Source of the DNA: Candida dubliniensis CD36
Lineage: Eukaryota; Ascomycota; Pichiomycetes; Serinales; Debaryomycetaceae
DNA length: 64,000 nucleotides
Reading direction: 5' to 3'
Assembly: GCF_000026945.1 (NCBI RefSeq)
Contig: NC_012865.1
Location: forward strand, 248,001-312,000
The position numbers and the translations under genes are program-made. The notes under the pieces are model-generated. The model searched no databases and was not told the origin of the DNA. It saw only the letters and a program-made list of their open reading frames with translations. Below, in pieces: positions 31,525 through 41,051 of this stretch. The first letter of the stretch is position 1. Each line of letters opens with the position of its first letter.

Positions 31525-32234
31525 TTAATTAGGAGTTGGTGGGTAATATGGATTATCAGGACGATTAACAACTAATCTATTATACAAATCTCTTTCTAAT
31601 TTAGGTAAAATTTTCAAACTTAATTCTACTCCTTGACTTATCCAACAACCCCAAGATCCCATCATATTAGCCATAACCATATCAGTGAATAATCTATCAC
31701 CAATAACTATAATTTCATTTGGTTTAATGTTTAATTTAGCAAAATATTGAATTATTTCATTTAAACAACCTGGTTTTTTAATTGAATGACGAAGAACATT
31801 TATCCCTGTGTTTGATTCTAATGTTTTCGCTTGGATATGATTTATATCATCATCAGTTCCAGCAGAGTTACTAACTATTAATAAATGATCTTTGGAATAT
31901 ATTTCTTTTAATCTTTTCCATGTTTGCTATAGATTGGCGAAGGCGTGTAAGGCCGGCCAGCAGAAGTTAGTAATTGGAAATTCTAAAGTAAGTGGGAAAA
32001 GTTGATTATTAAACGTACTTCATATTCTGGCCAGACTTTGTCATCATGATCTTTTGCAAAACAATTGTCTTTGTCTAATACTATTCCTTTAATGGTTACG
32101 TTTGGTGCTGTTGGTATTGTAAATGGTAATACAAGTTGATCAAATGATTTCACAGTAATGTGAGGTAGACATAAACTTGGATTATAAAGCAACCTTGAAA
32201 CATTTAATGTTGCACTTAGATTTAGATTAAACAT
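31525..32234 (-). CDS. GEP4: Gep4, mitochondrial phosphatidylglycerophosphate phosphatase, one intron
   Basis: A two-exon gene: exon 1 32234-32019 (72 codons), exon 2 31926-31525 (133 residues plus stop), total 205 residues. The product is a HAD-family phosphatase: motif I is D54-x-D56 in GIVLDKDNCFAKDHDD, directly followed by VWPEYE|QTWKRL across the splice junction; motif II is IVSNSAGTDDD; and the late motif is IVIGDRLFTDMVMANMMG. DKDN is the Gep4/PGP-phosphatase signature. It removes phosphate from phosphatidylglycerophosphate in the cardiolipin pathway on the matrix side of the inner mitochondrial membrane. The length fits S. cerevisiae Gep4 (185). It is divergent from HEL2 with 277 bases between the starts. 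Confidence 0.93.
31927..32018 (-). other. Spliceosomal intron of GEP4
   Basis: A 92-base minus-strand intron with donor GTACGT, branch point TACTAAC (complement of 31966-31972) and acceptor TAG. It contains a short GC-rich segment with the palindrome GGCCGGCC (31951-31958), unusual in this AT-rich window. Phase 0; removal restores the Gep4 reading frame. Confidence 0.9.
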
Positions 32235-32511
32235 GATTAATTTGAAGTTCCTCTTTGATACACTCTTAGTTTATAGAGACTTTCAATATTCAAAAAAACA
32301 AAACAAAAAAAAAAAAGAAAAGAAAGATTAATCTTCTTGTTAGTGCCAGTACACTTCTAGATCTTTCTTTGTTTACGACTGAAAAGGTTGAAAACGAAAA
32401 AAAAAAAAAAAAAAAAAATTTTCTTTCTTTCTTTCTTTCTTTCAAAATTCTATTATTTCTTTTTCAATAACGTAAAACCTTCTCTTGATCAATTAAATTG
32501 CAATATAAACT

Positions 32512-34653
32512 ATGTCAATACCTCAAGATTTGAAAAATACAACAAGTACCACCACCACCACTACCACCACCACTACCAAACGTTCAAGGGTTAGTAGAGG
32601 AGGAAGTAAACAAAATACAACGTCACGTCGAGGAGGAGAAAGAGGTAAAGGTTATAAGAAAAATATCAATCTTGATGAAAATTCTCAATCCAATCAACAA
32701 GTTGAAGAAATACCAGAAGATGAACAATGTATAATATGTGCTGAAAGGATTAAATATGCTGCATTAACACCATGTAATCATACCACATGTCATAAATGTA
32801 CATTTCGACAACGTAGTTTATATGAAAAAACCACTTGTTTAATATGTCGAAGTGAAAATGATAAAATTATTATTACTGAATTAATAAATAAAAATTATGA
32901 TGAAATTTTTGATAATGATATAATTGGATTTAATGAAAAATATAAAATTAAATTTACTAAAGATTATATTGAAAAAGATACATTATCTTTATTAAAAAAT
33001 ACTTGTTCTATTTGTCAAGAAACTTTTTCAGAATTTAAATTATTAATTGATCATGGTAAAGAAATTCATGGGAAATATTATTGTTTAATTTGTTGTAAAT
33101 TTAAAAAAGTTTTCAAACCAGAATTACCTTTATATACTTATAAACAATTACAAAGACATCAAATTGATGGAGATGGAGATGGAAATGGAAATGAAACAGG
33201 ATTTACTGGACATCCAGAATGTAAACATTGTCATGGGAAAAGATTTTATTCTGAAGATGAATTAAATGTTCATATTAGAGATCGTCATGAACGTTGTTAT
33301 ATATGTGATCAAAATAATCCTAAAACTGCTGATTATTATAAAAATTATGATACATTATATATTCATTTTACAAAAGTTCATTATGTTTGTACTGTTGCTA
33401 GTTGTATTGAAAAAAGATTTGTGGTATTTAGAGATGATTTAGATTTAACAGCTCATATGTTGAAAGAACATGGTGGAATCACTAGGAATGGCAATACTAA
33501 TAATAATAATCGAGTAATTATTGGTTCAAATTCTCATCATTTTTCTCAATTATCAACTTTTAATGAAGGAAATTCTCGTCGTAATCGTGATCGTAATCGT
33601 GATCGTGATCATGGTTCGGCAATTGGATGGATGGGTGAAGATGATGAAATATTACAACAATCACCTGAAATTAAAAAGAAAAGATTTGAAGAACGAGCTA
33701 AACATTATTTGAATTATAATCAAATTAAAATTAAAGAATTCCATTCTTTAAATAATAATTTCAAAAATAAAAATATTAATGCTAATGAATTATTATTAAT
33801 TTATAAACGTGATTTATTTATTCATCAAACTCAAGAAGAATTGAATATTTTAATAAAAGAATTTCTGGAATTTTTCCCCAATAATTCAGAATTATATAAA
33901 GATTTAATTTCTATTATCAAAGATAATAATAATAATAATAATAATAATAATATATTTGAATTTGATTCTAATACTCCACATTATGAACAATTTCCAATTT
34001 TAGGAGGAATGAAAGCTAATAGTAATATTATGAATTCAAATTGGGTGAATACTCGTAATGGTTCATCATCACCATCATCATCATCATCAACTACTACTAC
34101 TATTAATGAGAAATTTCCTGCTTTATCTAAACCAACTAAAAAAAATTATGTCAATCCTAATAATCAACCAATTAAATATACTACAGTTTTAAAACCACAA
34201 CCGAATAAGAAAAAGACTGTTTTAAATATATCTCAATCATCAAATGATTATATACCAAATTATCTCAACAATATCAATAAAGCTTCTTCGTTTTCATCAT
34301 CATCAATGCCAATATTAGGCAATAGCAATAGCAATAGCATTAATAGTGGTGGAGGTGGATCTAGTAATAGTTCTTCTCTTGTATCATCAAGAAATAATTC
34401 TAGTACAACATTAGATGATAAAAAATTTCCTACATTACAAAAGAAACAAACTAAAAAAATTATAATACCAAGAGTTAATCAAATTAAAGTTATTGATCCT
34501 AATACATGGGGGAAACAACAATTTCAATCTATTAAAAAATCAACAAATATTAATAATGAAGTTGATAATGGTAATGGGATTGAAATAATTGATAAAAGAA
34601 AACAAAAAATGAAAAGGAAACAAGATAAATTGTTATTTAGTAATGCAATTTAA
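32512..34653 (+). CDS. HEL2: Hel2/ZNF598-like RING E3 ubiquitin ligase of ribosome quality control
   Basis: A 713-residue protein. After a poly-Thr and basic, Arg/Gly-rich N-terminus comes a RING finger at 73-112 with ligands C73, C76, C88, H90, C93, C96, C109, C112. A series of C2H2-type fingers covers about 165-330 (CSICQETFSEFKLLIDHGKE, CKHCHGKRFYSEDELNVHIR, CTVASCIEKRFVVFRDDLD). The C-terminal half is low in complexity, with Asn and Ser runs and several EKFPALSK-like motifs. RING plus clustered zinc fingers is the Hel2/ZNF598 layout; these enzymes ubiquitinate small-subunit proteins on collided ribosomes and start quality control. The length is slightly above S. cerevisiae Hel2 (639). Paralogue Mag2 is the alternative. 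Confidence 0.88.
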   Translation: MSIPQDLKNTTSTTTTTTTTTTKRSRVSRGGSKQNTTSRRGGERGKGYKKNINLDENSQSNQQVEEIPEDEQCIICAERIKYAALTPCNHTTCHKCTFRQRSLYEKTTCLICRSENDKIIITELINKNYDEIFDNDIIGFNEKYKIKFTKDYIEKDTLSLLKNTCSICQETFSEFKLLIDHGKEIHGKYYCLICCKFKKVFKPELPLYTYKQLQRHQIDGDGDGNGNETGFTGHPECKHCHGKRFYSEDELNVHIRDRHERCYICDQNNPKTADYYKNYDTLYIHFTKVHYVCTVASCIEKRFVVFRDDLDLTAHMLKEHGGITRNGNTNNNNRVIIGSNSHHFSQLSTFNEGNSRRNRDRNRDRDHGSAIGWMGEDDEILQQSPEIKKKRFEERAKHYLNYNQIKIKEFHSLNNNFKNKNINANELLLIYKRDLFIHQTQEELNILIKEFLEFFPNNSELYKDLISIIKDNNNNNNNNNIFEFDSNTPHYEQFPILGGMKANSNIMNSNWVNTRNGSSSPSSSSSTTTTINEKFPALSKPTKKNYVNPNNQPIKYTTVLKPQPNKKKTVLNISQSSNDYIPNYLNNINKASSFSSSSMPILGNSNSNSINSGGGGSSNSSSLVSSRNNSSTTLDDKKFPTLQKKQTKKIIIPRVNQIKVIDPNTWGKQQFQSIKKSTNINNEVDNGNGIEIIDKRKQKMKRKQDKLLFSNAI

Positions 34654-36850
34654 ATATATATATATACATATAAAAGTGTAATCCCTTGCATTAGATTGGA
34701 ATCAGTGTATTGATAGATAAATAGAATAGATAGATAGAATAGAATAGAATAGGCATCAATGAATGTGACTCTACACAAAGAAAAAGAAAAAAAAAACAAA
34801 AAACCAGGTTTTTCCCTCTTCTTATTCTCTAATATCTTCGTTCTTGGCTTCTTTCTTCCCTGTCCCCCAGATTTTTGATAATTATATCGAAAAATTAGTT
34901 GTTCTATAGAGGGGGGCGAAGGGGGGTATATTGACTGGTAAATATGTCACTTGTGCTTTTTGATTAATGGTTTATTTTATTTCATTTCATTTGTACTGTT
35001 ATCTGTCATTATTATTATTATTATTGCCATTATTATTATTACTATCATGAGTAGTATTGTTATTGTTATTTTACTTAGTGGTTGTTTGATTGATTTCCCA
35101 TTGCAAAAAGAATCAACTTGACATCATGCAATAAAAAAAAAAAAAAAAAAAAACACTAATGACAGGATTATCTTTTTTGTATTTGTTTATTGCCGAGGAT
35201 ATGCGGCAAATACCGGTGTTGTCGGCTATAACTGGATATTCTTTTACACAAAACCCGAAAAAATTTTTTTTTTTTTTTGTTTTTTTTTTTGTTAAGTTAG
35301 AAGAAATTGATGATGGTTGGTTGGGTTTTTCTGGTTATAAATTCGTCTATTTTGGAATTAAAACAATAGGATATATATACTCGAGTGAGTAGTTTTTATT
35401 GAAATAACAATACAAAGGGAAAGAAAGAACATTGGACTTGTTATTTAAGAGAACTTCCCAACAAAATAAATAAAAAAAAATAAAAAAAAAGAAGAAGAAG
35501 TAAGCATAATAATAATAATAATAAACCAATCAATTGTTAATTTCAAGAGACCTAAACCTAAAAGTAAAAGACAAATTGAAGTTCCGGAATTAAAGGAAAT
35601 GAAACAACAACAACAACAACAAAAAAGTGAAGACTTGTGTTAAGTTTAGTAAAGAAACGCAAAATTTACTCTCTTCGTCCTGTAAAGAATTCTTTCTAGG
35701 TTCTTCCTTTATTCGAAAAGCATTCCCTTTTTTTTTGGGGGGGGTGGTTTATATCCGAAAACTATTAACAAAAGATCCGAAATTTTATTCCGTTAATTAT
35801 CAAAATGTTTTCCCCTTGTAAAAATTTTTCTTCTTCTATATCTTATAGGATTAATACCATTACCAAACAGTTGATATATATATATAGGTATATATATATA
35901 TATATCTGTCTTAGAACAAGATGATGATAAGTGTATATATATATATATATATATATAAATTATCCATGTCTATTTGGTAGCTCAACAATAAATAAAATTT
36001 ATTATTCTCCCGTAATGTTTAACCAGGAAAACACGGCTACTTCGGCCCAATAGTGGTGGTTAGTTTTTTTTTACAAATACCTCGAAAAAAAAAAAAAAAT
36101 ATATTCCCTCAAAATGGAAACAATATACAAGAAACTTCTCGTGAATTAATTATTGCCTTTAATGTATGAGATTACAATAATAATGAAAGACAGAAAGAAG
36201 AAGAAAGAAAGAACAAACAAGCAAACAAAGAAATTTTGTGTAATCAAAATATTATGTGGTGGATGATCACAAATGTATTAGTAATTACTGCACTACCTCT
36301 TAAGTTATTGTTTTTACACCCAAACATCCATACTAGCCACTCTTAAACCCATCCCACTTTCCTTCTTCATCCTCATCATTATCTTCTTCTACTTCATCAT
36401 CATCATCATCATCAGATATATATATCTTCTTTATATTGCTGCATTGTTATAAATATACCCATAATTATATATATATAAGGATTAATATATCTTCCTCTTT
36501 TTTTTTAAAAAAAGTCAATTACAGTTTATCATATTATTCATATATATTCCTGGTATCCTTTCATTCATTCATTCATCATTTATTTCATTTCATTTCGTCA
36601 TACATATACATATACATATACCAATCATTTGATTTTACTTCATTACTATTAAATCAATATTCATATTATTAGTCCTATAATCCAAAAAAAGGTTTTGCAC
36701 TAAATTCATTTATATCCCCCATCCCTATATCTACACATATCTACACATATCCACATATACACTTTGTCTTGGTAAATAAATTTATAACAACCACATTTTC
36801 ATTATTCATTATTCATTATCCAAAAAAAAAAAGAAAAAGAATCAATTATA
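34654..36850. other. 2.2-kb intergenic region, simple repeats only
   Basis: No convincing gene. The stretch carries (AT)n tracts near 35877-35957, G runs at 34912-34925 and 35738-35746, GAAA- and TTA-type repeats and several A/T homopolymers. A coding-like peptide (INQSIVNFKRPKPKSKRQIE) reads from 35524 and runs into a Gln run and a stop at 35641, but it lacks an ATG and a clear splice acceptor, so it is not annotated. Confidence 0.5.
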
Positions 36851-37189
36851 ATGAACATTAAAATAACAAAATTCATCAATAAATTGAAAAAAGGTTATAA
36901 TCTTTTTTATTATTCAAGTCCATTACCAGTATTATCTAATGGTGAATCATTAATTTTCCATTTAATTAATTTAATAATTCTATTTATAAGTATATATTAT
37001 ACTATATTTTATATACCAAAATTATTAATTCATTCAATGGAAAAAATTGTTTATTATTTAACGGGTCAACATATTTATATTTTTGGTTTATTACAAACTG
37101 GTTTAAAATTAGTTAATCATGCTACTCATAATAATAATGTCACCACTTTTTCTTCTTCTATTGGTTCCTTAACTAATAATCATTTTTAA
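36851..37189 (+). CDS. Small membrane protein resembling the serine palmitoyltransferase small subunit (Tsc3-like)
   Basis: A 112-residue protein with a short basic N-terminus (MNIKITKFINKLKKGYNLFY), the stretch YYSSPLPVLSNGESLIFHLI and a hydrophobic helix continuing to about residue 60 (LIILFISIYYTIFYIPKLLI). A Tyr-rich amphipathic segment, then Pro, then an aromatic hydrophobic helix is the pattern of fungal Tsc3 and the ssSPT family, which activate Lcb1-Lcb2 in the ER at the first step of sphingolipid synthesis. The resemblance is by eye and the family is short and divergent. A second hydrophobic stretch (IYIFGLLQTGLKLV) and a polar tail extend the protein past Tsc3 (80 aa). It lies alone between two gaps of more than 1 kb. 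Confidence 0.5.
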   Translation: MNIKITKFINKLKKGYNLFYYSSPLPVLSNGESLIFHLINLIILFISIYYTIFYIPKLLIHSMEKIVYYLTGQHIYIFGLLQTGLKLVNHATHNNNVTTFSSSIGSLTNNHF

Positions 37190-38555
37190 AATTATGTTTT
37201 ATAATGTGGGTTTTTTTTTTGTTTTTTATTATTGTTTTAATATATACATATACATATATATATATATATACATAATGTTTAATATGATTTCAGATAACGA
37301 TCTATTTGTTAGAACTATTGACCCCTACACACACACACACACACACACACTAAGAAAGGAAGAAAGAAAGAGATTAAAGTTGTTGTTTTAATGAACAGAT
37401 TAGTTTTAACTTTGTCCTCAAACTCTTCTACTCAGGGAGGAAGGGAAAGGGTCGAGAAAGGACAGGATATATTATATATTATATCCTTTCTCATAATAAA
37501 ATCAGATATCCTCCTCCAGACCATATCAACATAATTACTAATTCATTACAATTTCTTCATATTAAGAGTTTTTAAGGGGGGGGGAAGGGGGGGGGTATGA
37601 GATCTACTAAATCTTATTATTAAACCATGATTTAAACTTTTTTTTTTTTTGTTTTGAACATGTACTCTATTTAGTTGTTTGCTATCTTACATTATTAATT
37701 TGTTGTAATTATAAGCAATATTGAATGGAATAGGAAGGAAGATGGGAAGATGGGATGGGATGGGATGGGATGGGAAGGAGGATGGAGCGGCTTGTCTTTT
37801 CCTTTCCTGCAAAACCCGCAGGATATTTTATTTCCATTTTGTGTGTGCAATAATTTTTTTTTTTTTTTATTTCTTGTCAATATTTCTAATTTCTATTTCC
37901 GTCAATTGGTAGTTTTTGTTATTGTTGTTCTTGTTGTTGTTGTTGTTTCCTAGAATAAGGAGGTAATTGGTAGATTAATTTTATTTATAAATGGTTGTAT
38001 ATATATATATATATCATATATTGATACTTTCAATATGACTGCTAAAAAAGAAAAAAAAAAAACAACAACAACAACAAGAAGAACTGTTAATTGTTTAGTT
38101 TGTTCTTTGATATGTCAATATATATATATATATATCTTTGTACAATTAAAAAAAGATAGTTTAAACTATCTCCTATTTTAATATTGTTCCAAGAGAATTC
38201 CTTATTGATTCATACGGAAATAATTAATTGTAAACCGTTTGGTTAACTTTTCCAATTATAATCGGAATATGAATGTGTGAATGTGTGAATGTGTGCCTAA
38301 CGGAAATTGAAAAAAAAAAAAACAACAACAAAATGTCAATCACACGACCTTTCTCTTTCTCTTTTTCTTGCTTTGCTTTGCTTTGCTTTGCTTTGCTTTC
38401 TATGTGTAAGTGCGTGGGTGTGGATTGAACTATTAACTGAGTTTATAGTATATTATTGATTCCTCTTTCTATTATTAAATCTATATCAATAATAATTGAA
38501 ATTGAAATTGAAATTGAAAACAAAAGGGTGCAAATAAAGAGACAACCTTATTATT
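37190..38555. other. Intergenic region upstream of PBN1 with G-tracts, palindromes and microsatellites
   Basis: No gene is supported. It contains two G9 runs at 37576-37584 and 37587-37595, an AT-rich inverted repeat near 37464-37487, the GGGAT cluster at 37744-37774, an 18-bp perfect palindrome at 38154-38171 centred on GTTTAAAC, a CTTTG pentamer repeat at 38371-38399 and GTGTGAAT units near 38275. Confidence 0.6.
37744..37774 (+). repeat. GGGAT tandem repeat with G-quadruplex pattern
   Basis: Six GGG triplets (37744, 37752, 37757, 37762, 37767 and 37772) are separated by two bases, apart from the first, five-base spacer. Four or more GGG tracts with short loops is the classical intramolecular G-quadruplex pattern. 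Confidence 0.85.
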
Positions 38556-40049
38556 ATGAGACAAAGAACTACTATTTATAATCCTTATTCTAGTCATGAT
38601 GGAATTATAATTAATCTTAATCGAACAAATTTCCAATTATCAAGTATACCTAATTATCCATTCATAATTGAGAATAAATATACTATTAAACAATCACAAG
38701 AATCATACGAAAATAAATTATATCTGACAATTAAACAATTAAGAATTCAAACAAAATTTATTAATAAATCTGGTTCACCAATTTTTTCATTTAATTATCA
38801 ATCAGGACTTAATATTTATGTTGTACCTTATTTTAATGTTGATAAATTGAAATTTTGGAAACAAGTTGAACAATTAATTGAAAAATTATTAAATATTAAG
38901 ATTGATCAAAAAAATTGGATTCAAAATGGTAATTCTTTTTATTATTATGATATTCAACCAATTGAATTAAAAGAAATCAATTTTAATTTAAATTCATATT
39001 CAAATTCAAATTCAAATTTAAATTTAAATTCAAATTCAAATTATGATTATATATATGATGAAGATAAAATTATTATTCGAGAATTATTAACTGATATTGA
39101 AAAAATAGAATTTAATCTTGATAATCTGGGGATTTATAAAGAAATTGGATTATTTTTAATTGATAAAAAAATCACTACTACTAATGATGATTTAAATTTA
39201 AGTGGTCTTAGAGTGATTTTTGATGGAAGTAATAATACTGAGGGAAATGATAATAATGATAATAATAAAGAAGAACAAGAAGTAGTACAAGAATCAATAC
39301 ATAAGACAATGTTTCATATAAAACCAAGACATAGAATTTTAAGTTCAAGTGAATCCAATTCTAAAATTATTTCACAAGGTTTACATCATATTTTGAATAC
39401 TAAAATTAATATATCTTTACCAATTGATGATGATATTGATAACATTAAAGAATGTAAATTTTATTATTATTTGAATTTAAATAAATCATTAATATTTGAT
39501 CAATTTCAAGATATTCCTATTGGATCTAAATTAATTATTAATAATGGTAATAAAAATTTAGAATTACCAGAATATAAAATAAATCAATGGGGTAATGAAC
39601 TTTTATTTGAATTTAATAATAGTATTCTTTATAATGATAATTTAGAAATAAATTTAACAATTCATTCAAGATATCAATTACCAAAAAATGGAAATAATAA
39701 TGATTATCAATTTTCAAAAATATTTAATTCATTACCAAAATTATTTATTGGTTGTAATATTAATAAAGAAAGTAATTTATTAGATAAATCTCCTTTTGAT
39801 ACTAAACGAGATATTAAAATTGGTGATAATTATGAAATTTATTTCACTGAAAATACTGTTTTTTATCATTTACAACAAGATATTAATACAAATACCAATA
39901 AATTATTAGAGATTAATATTCCTCATGGTAAAACTACATTTGATAGAATTAATAATATCACTACATTTGGTTTATTAATTGGTATATTAATGATTTTATA
40001 TGGTATTTTAACCAAAATTTTTACCATTAAAAAATTGAAACGAGATTAA
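38556..40049 (+). CDS. PBN1: Pbn1, ER GPI-mannosyltransferase I stabilising subunit (PIG-X homologue)
   Basis: A 497-residue ER membrane protein with a large lumenal part and a single C-terminal helix (about 470-490, FGLLIGILMILYGILTKIF) followed by a basic tail (KKLKRD). The start MRQRTTIYNPYSSHDGI and the late region (KFYYYLNLNKSLIFDQF, then LTIHSRYQLP and LPKLFIGCNI) match the PIG-X/Pbn1 pattern, in which an HxRYQ-P box precedes the conserved C-terminal domain. Pbn1 acts with Gpi14 in adding the first mannose to GPI anchors and supports other ER protein maturation. Asn-rich insertions at about 145-165 and 230-245 make it longer than S. cerevisiae Pbn1 (416). It converges with MOG1 with only five bases between stop codons. 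Confidence 0.85.
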   Translation: MRQRTTIYNPYSSHDGIIINLNRTNFQLSSIPNYPFIIENKYTIKQSQESYENKLYLTIKQLRIQTKFINKSGSPIFSFNYQSGLNIYVVPYFNVDKLKFWKQVEQLIEKLLNIKIDQKNWIQNGNSFYYYDIQPIELKEINFNLNSYSNSNSNLNLNSNSNYDYIYDEDKIIIRELLTDIEKIEFNLDNLGIYKEIGLFLIDKKITTTNDDLNLSGLRVIFDGSNNTEGNDNNDNNKEEQEVVQESIHKTMFHIKPRHRILSSSESNSKIISQGLHHILNTKINISLPIDDDIDNIKECKFYYYLNLNKSLIFDQFQDIPIGSKLIINNGNKNLELPEYKINQWGNELLFEFNNSILYNDNLEINLTIHSRYQLPKNGNNNDYQFSKIFNSLPKLFIGCNINKESNLLDKSPFDTKRDIKIGDNYEIYFTENTVFYHLQQDINTNTNKLLEINIPHGKTTFDRINNITTFGLLIGILMILYGILTKIFTIKKLKRD

Positions 40050-40054
40050 TTAAG

Positions 40055-40687
40055 TTATGCAAATAAATTCCAATTTTTAATTGTAAAACTTAAAGCAATT
40101 TCTTTAAATAATTTATAACTTTCTTTGACAATTTTATCAACTTTTGTAGATCCAAATTTTTCAAAACTGACCTCCTCTTCTTCATCTGCATTACCTTCTC
40201 CATCACCATCTCCATTATCATCACCATTATCATGATCAAGATCATCTTTTAATGGAATTATATATTGTAATAAAACATCAGTATCAACATTTTCTAATCG
40301 AATTAAACATATTAAAGTAATTATTTGTTTTGGAGATTCTAAATTATTAGAATTTATTTTTTTATTATTATAATGAGGTATAAATTTAACAAAACTAAAA
40401 TATCGTATTATTCCATCTTGATTGATTTTTTCTTCAATAGGATGATTATAAACATTAGGTGGGACAATATCTTGTAAATGTAAATTAATAGCTTCTTGAT
40501 AATCAATACAATCAACTCTTTCTAATAAATCAATTATAAATGATTGATCAAATGATTCTGAGTTGGAAGTTAATTGATTAATAAATACTTCTTGAGTATC
40601 AGGAACTTGTCTGATTTGAGAAATATCAATAAATGAATCGGGTAATTTAGTGATTGTTATTGCTCCTCCATATAATTCTGTAGTCAT
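40055..40687 (-). CDS. MOG1: Mog1, Ran GTPase-binding nuclear transport factor
   Basis: A 210-residue protein starting MTTELYGGAITITKLPDSFI; LYGGAI and DISQIRQVPDTQEVFI are the Mog1 hallmarks, where the acidic and hydrophobic surface that binds Ran lies. The FIIDLLERV region and the late VLLQYIIPL and SFTIKNWNLF stretches complete the Mog1/PsbP-like fold. Mog1 stimulates nucleotide release from Gsp1/Ran and supports protein import into the nucleus. The length is near S. cerevisiae Mog1 (218). An acidic Asp/Gly/Glu insertion at about 155-175 is extra. The 3' end faces PBN1 with a five-base gap, so the two transcripts must overlap. Confidence 0.92.
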   Translation of the reverse strand: MTTELYGGAITITKLPDSFIDISQIRQVPDTQEVFINQLTSNSESFDQSFIIDLLERVDCIDYQEAINLHLQDIVPPNVYNHPIEEKINQDGIIRYFSFVKFIPHYNNKKINSNNLESPKQIITLICLIRLENVDTDVLLQYIIPLKDDLDHDNGDDNGDGDGEGNADEEEEVSFEKFGSTKVDKIVKESYKLFKEIALSFTIKNWNLFA

Positions 40688-41051
40688 GATTGATAATTAA
40701 ATGAAGTTATATAACTAACAAAAAGAAAGAAGAAGAAGAAGAAGAAGAAGGAGAAGAAGAAGAAGATTGATGGTGTTATAAAGATGAAGGATGATGAAAT
40801 TTTACACGACTTGAGAATTGAAGAATTGAAGAATTTCAGGTACACGTCCAACAACAACAACAACAACACATACACACGCACAGAGAGAAAGAGGCAGAAG
40901 AAAGGAAGAAAGGAAAAAAAAAATCTTGTTCTTTTCATGATCCCACTTGATAATATATATATATATTAAATCCTTTTATTATTACTACTACTACCATATT
41001 TCAAATCTTCTCCCCTCCCCCCCGACCACCTTCTTTTCAGTTAAGCAAAAG

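Noticed and set aside
35524..35641. Coding-like peptide KRPKPKSKRQIEVPELKEMK running into a Gln run.
   Set aside because: It has no ATG at its head, no credible acceptor with a TACTAAC branch point, and no recognised family.
41000..41051. In-frame extension of HOC1 upstream of 41052.
   Set aside because: The extension is low in complexity with a Tyr run; the downstream ATG starts the usual basic tail and signal anchor.
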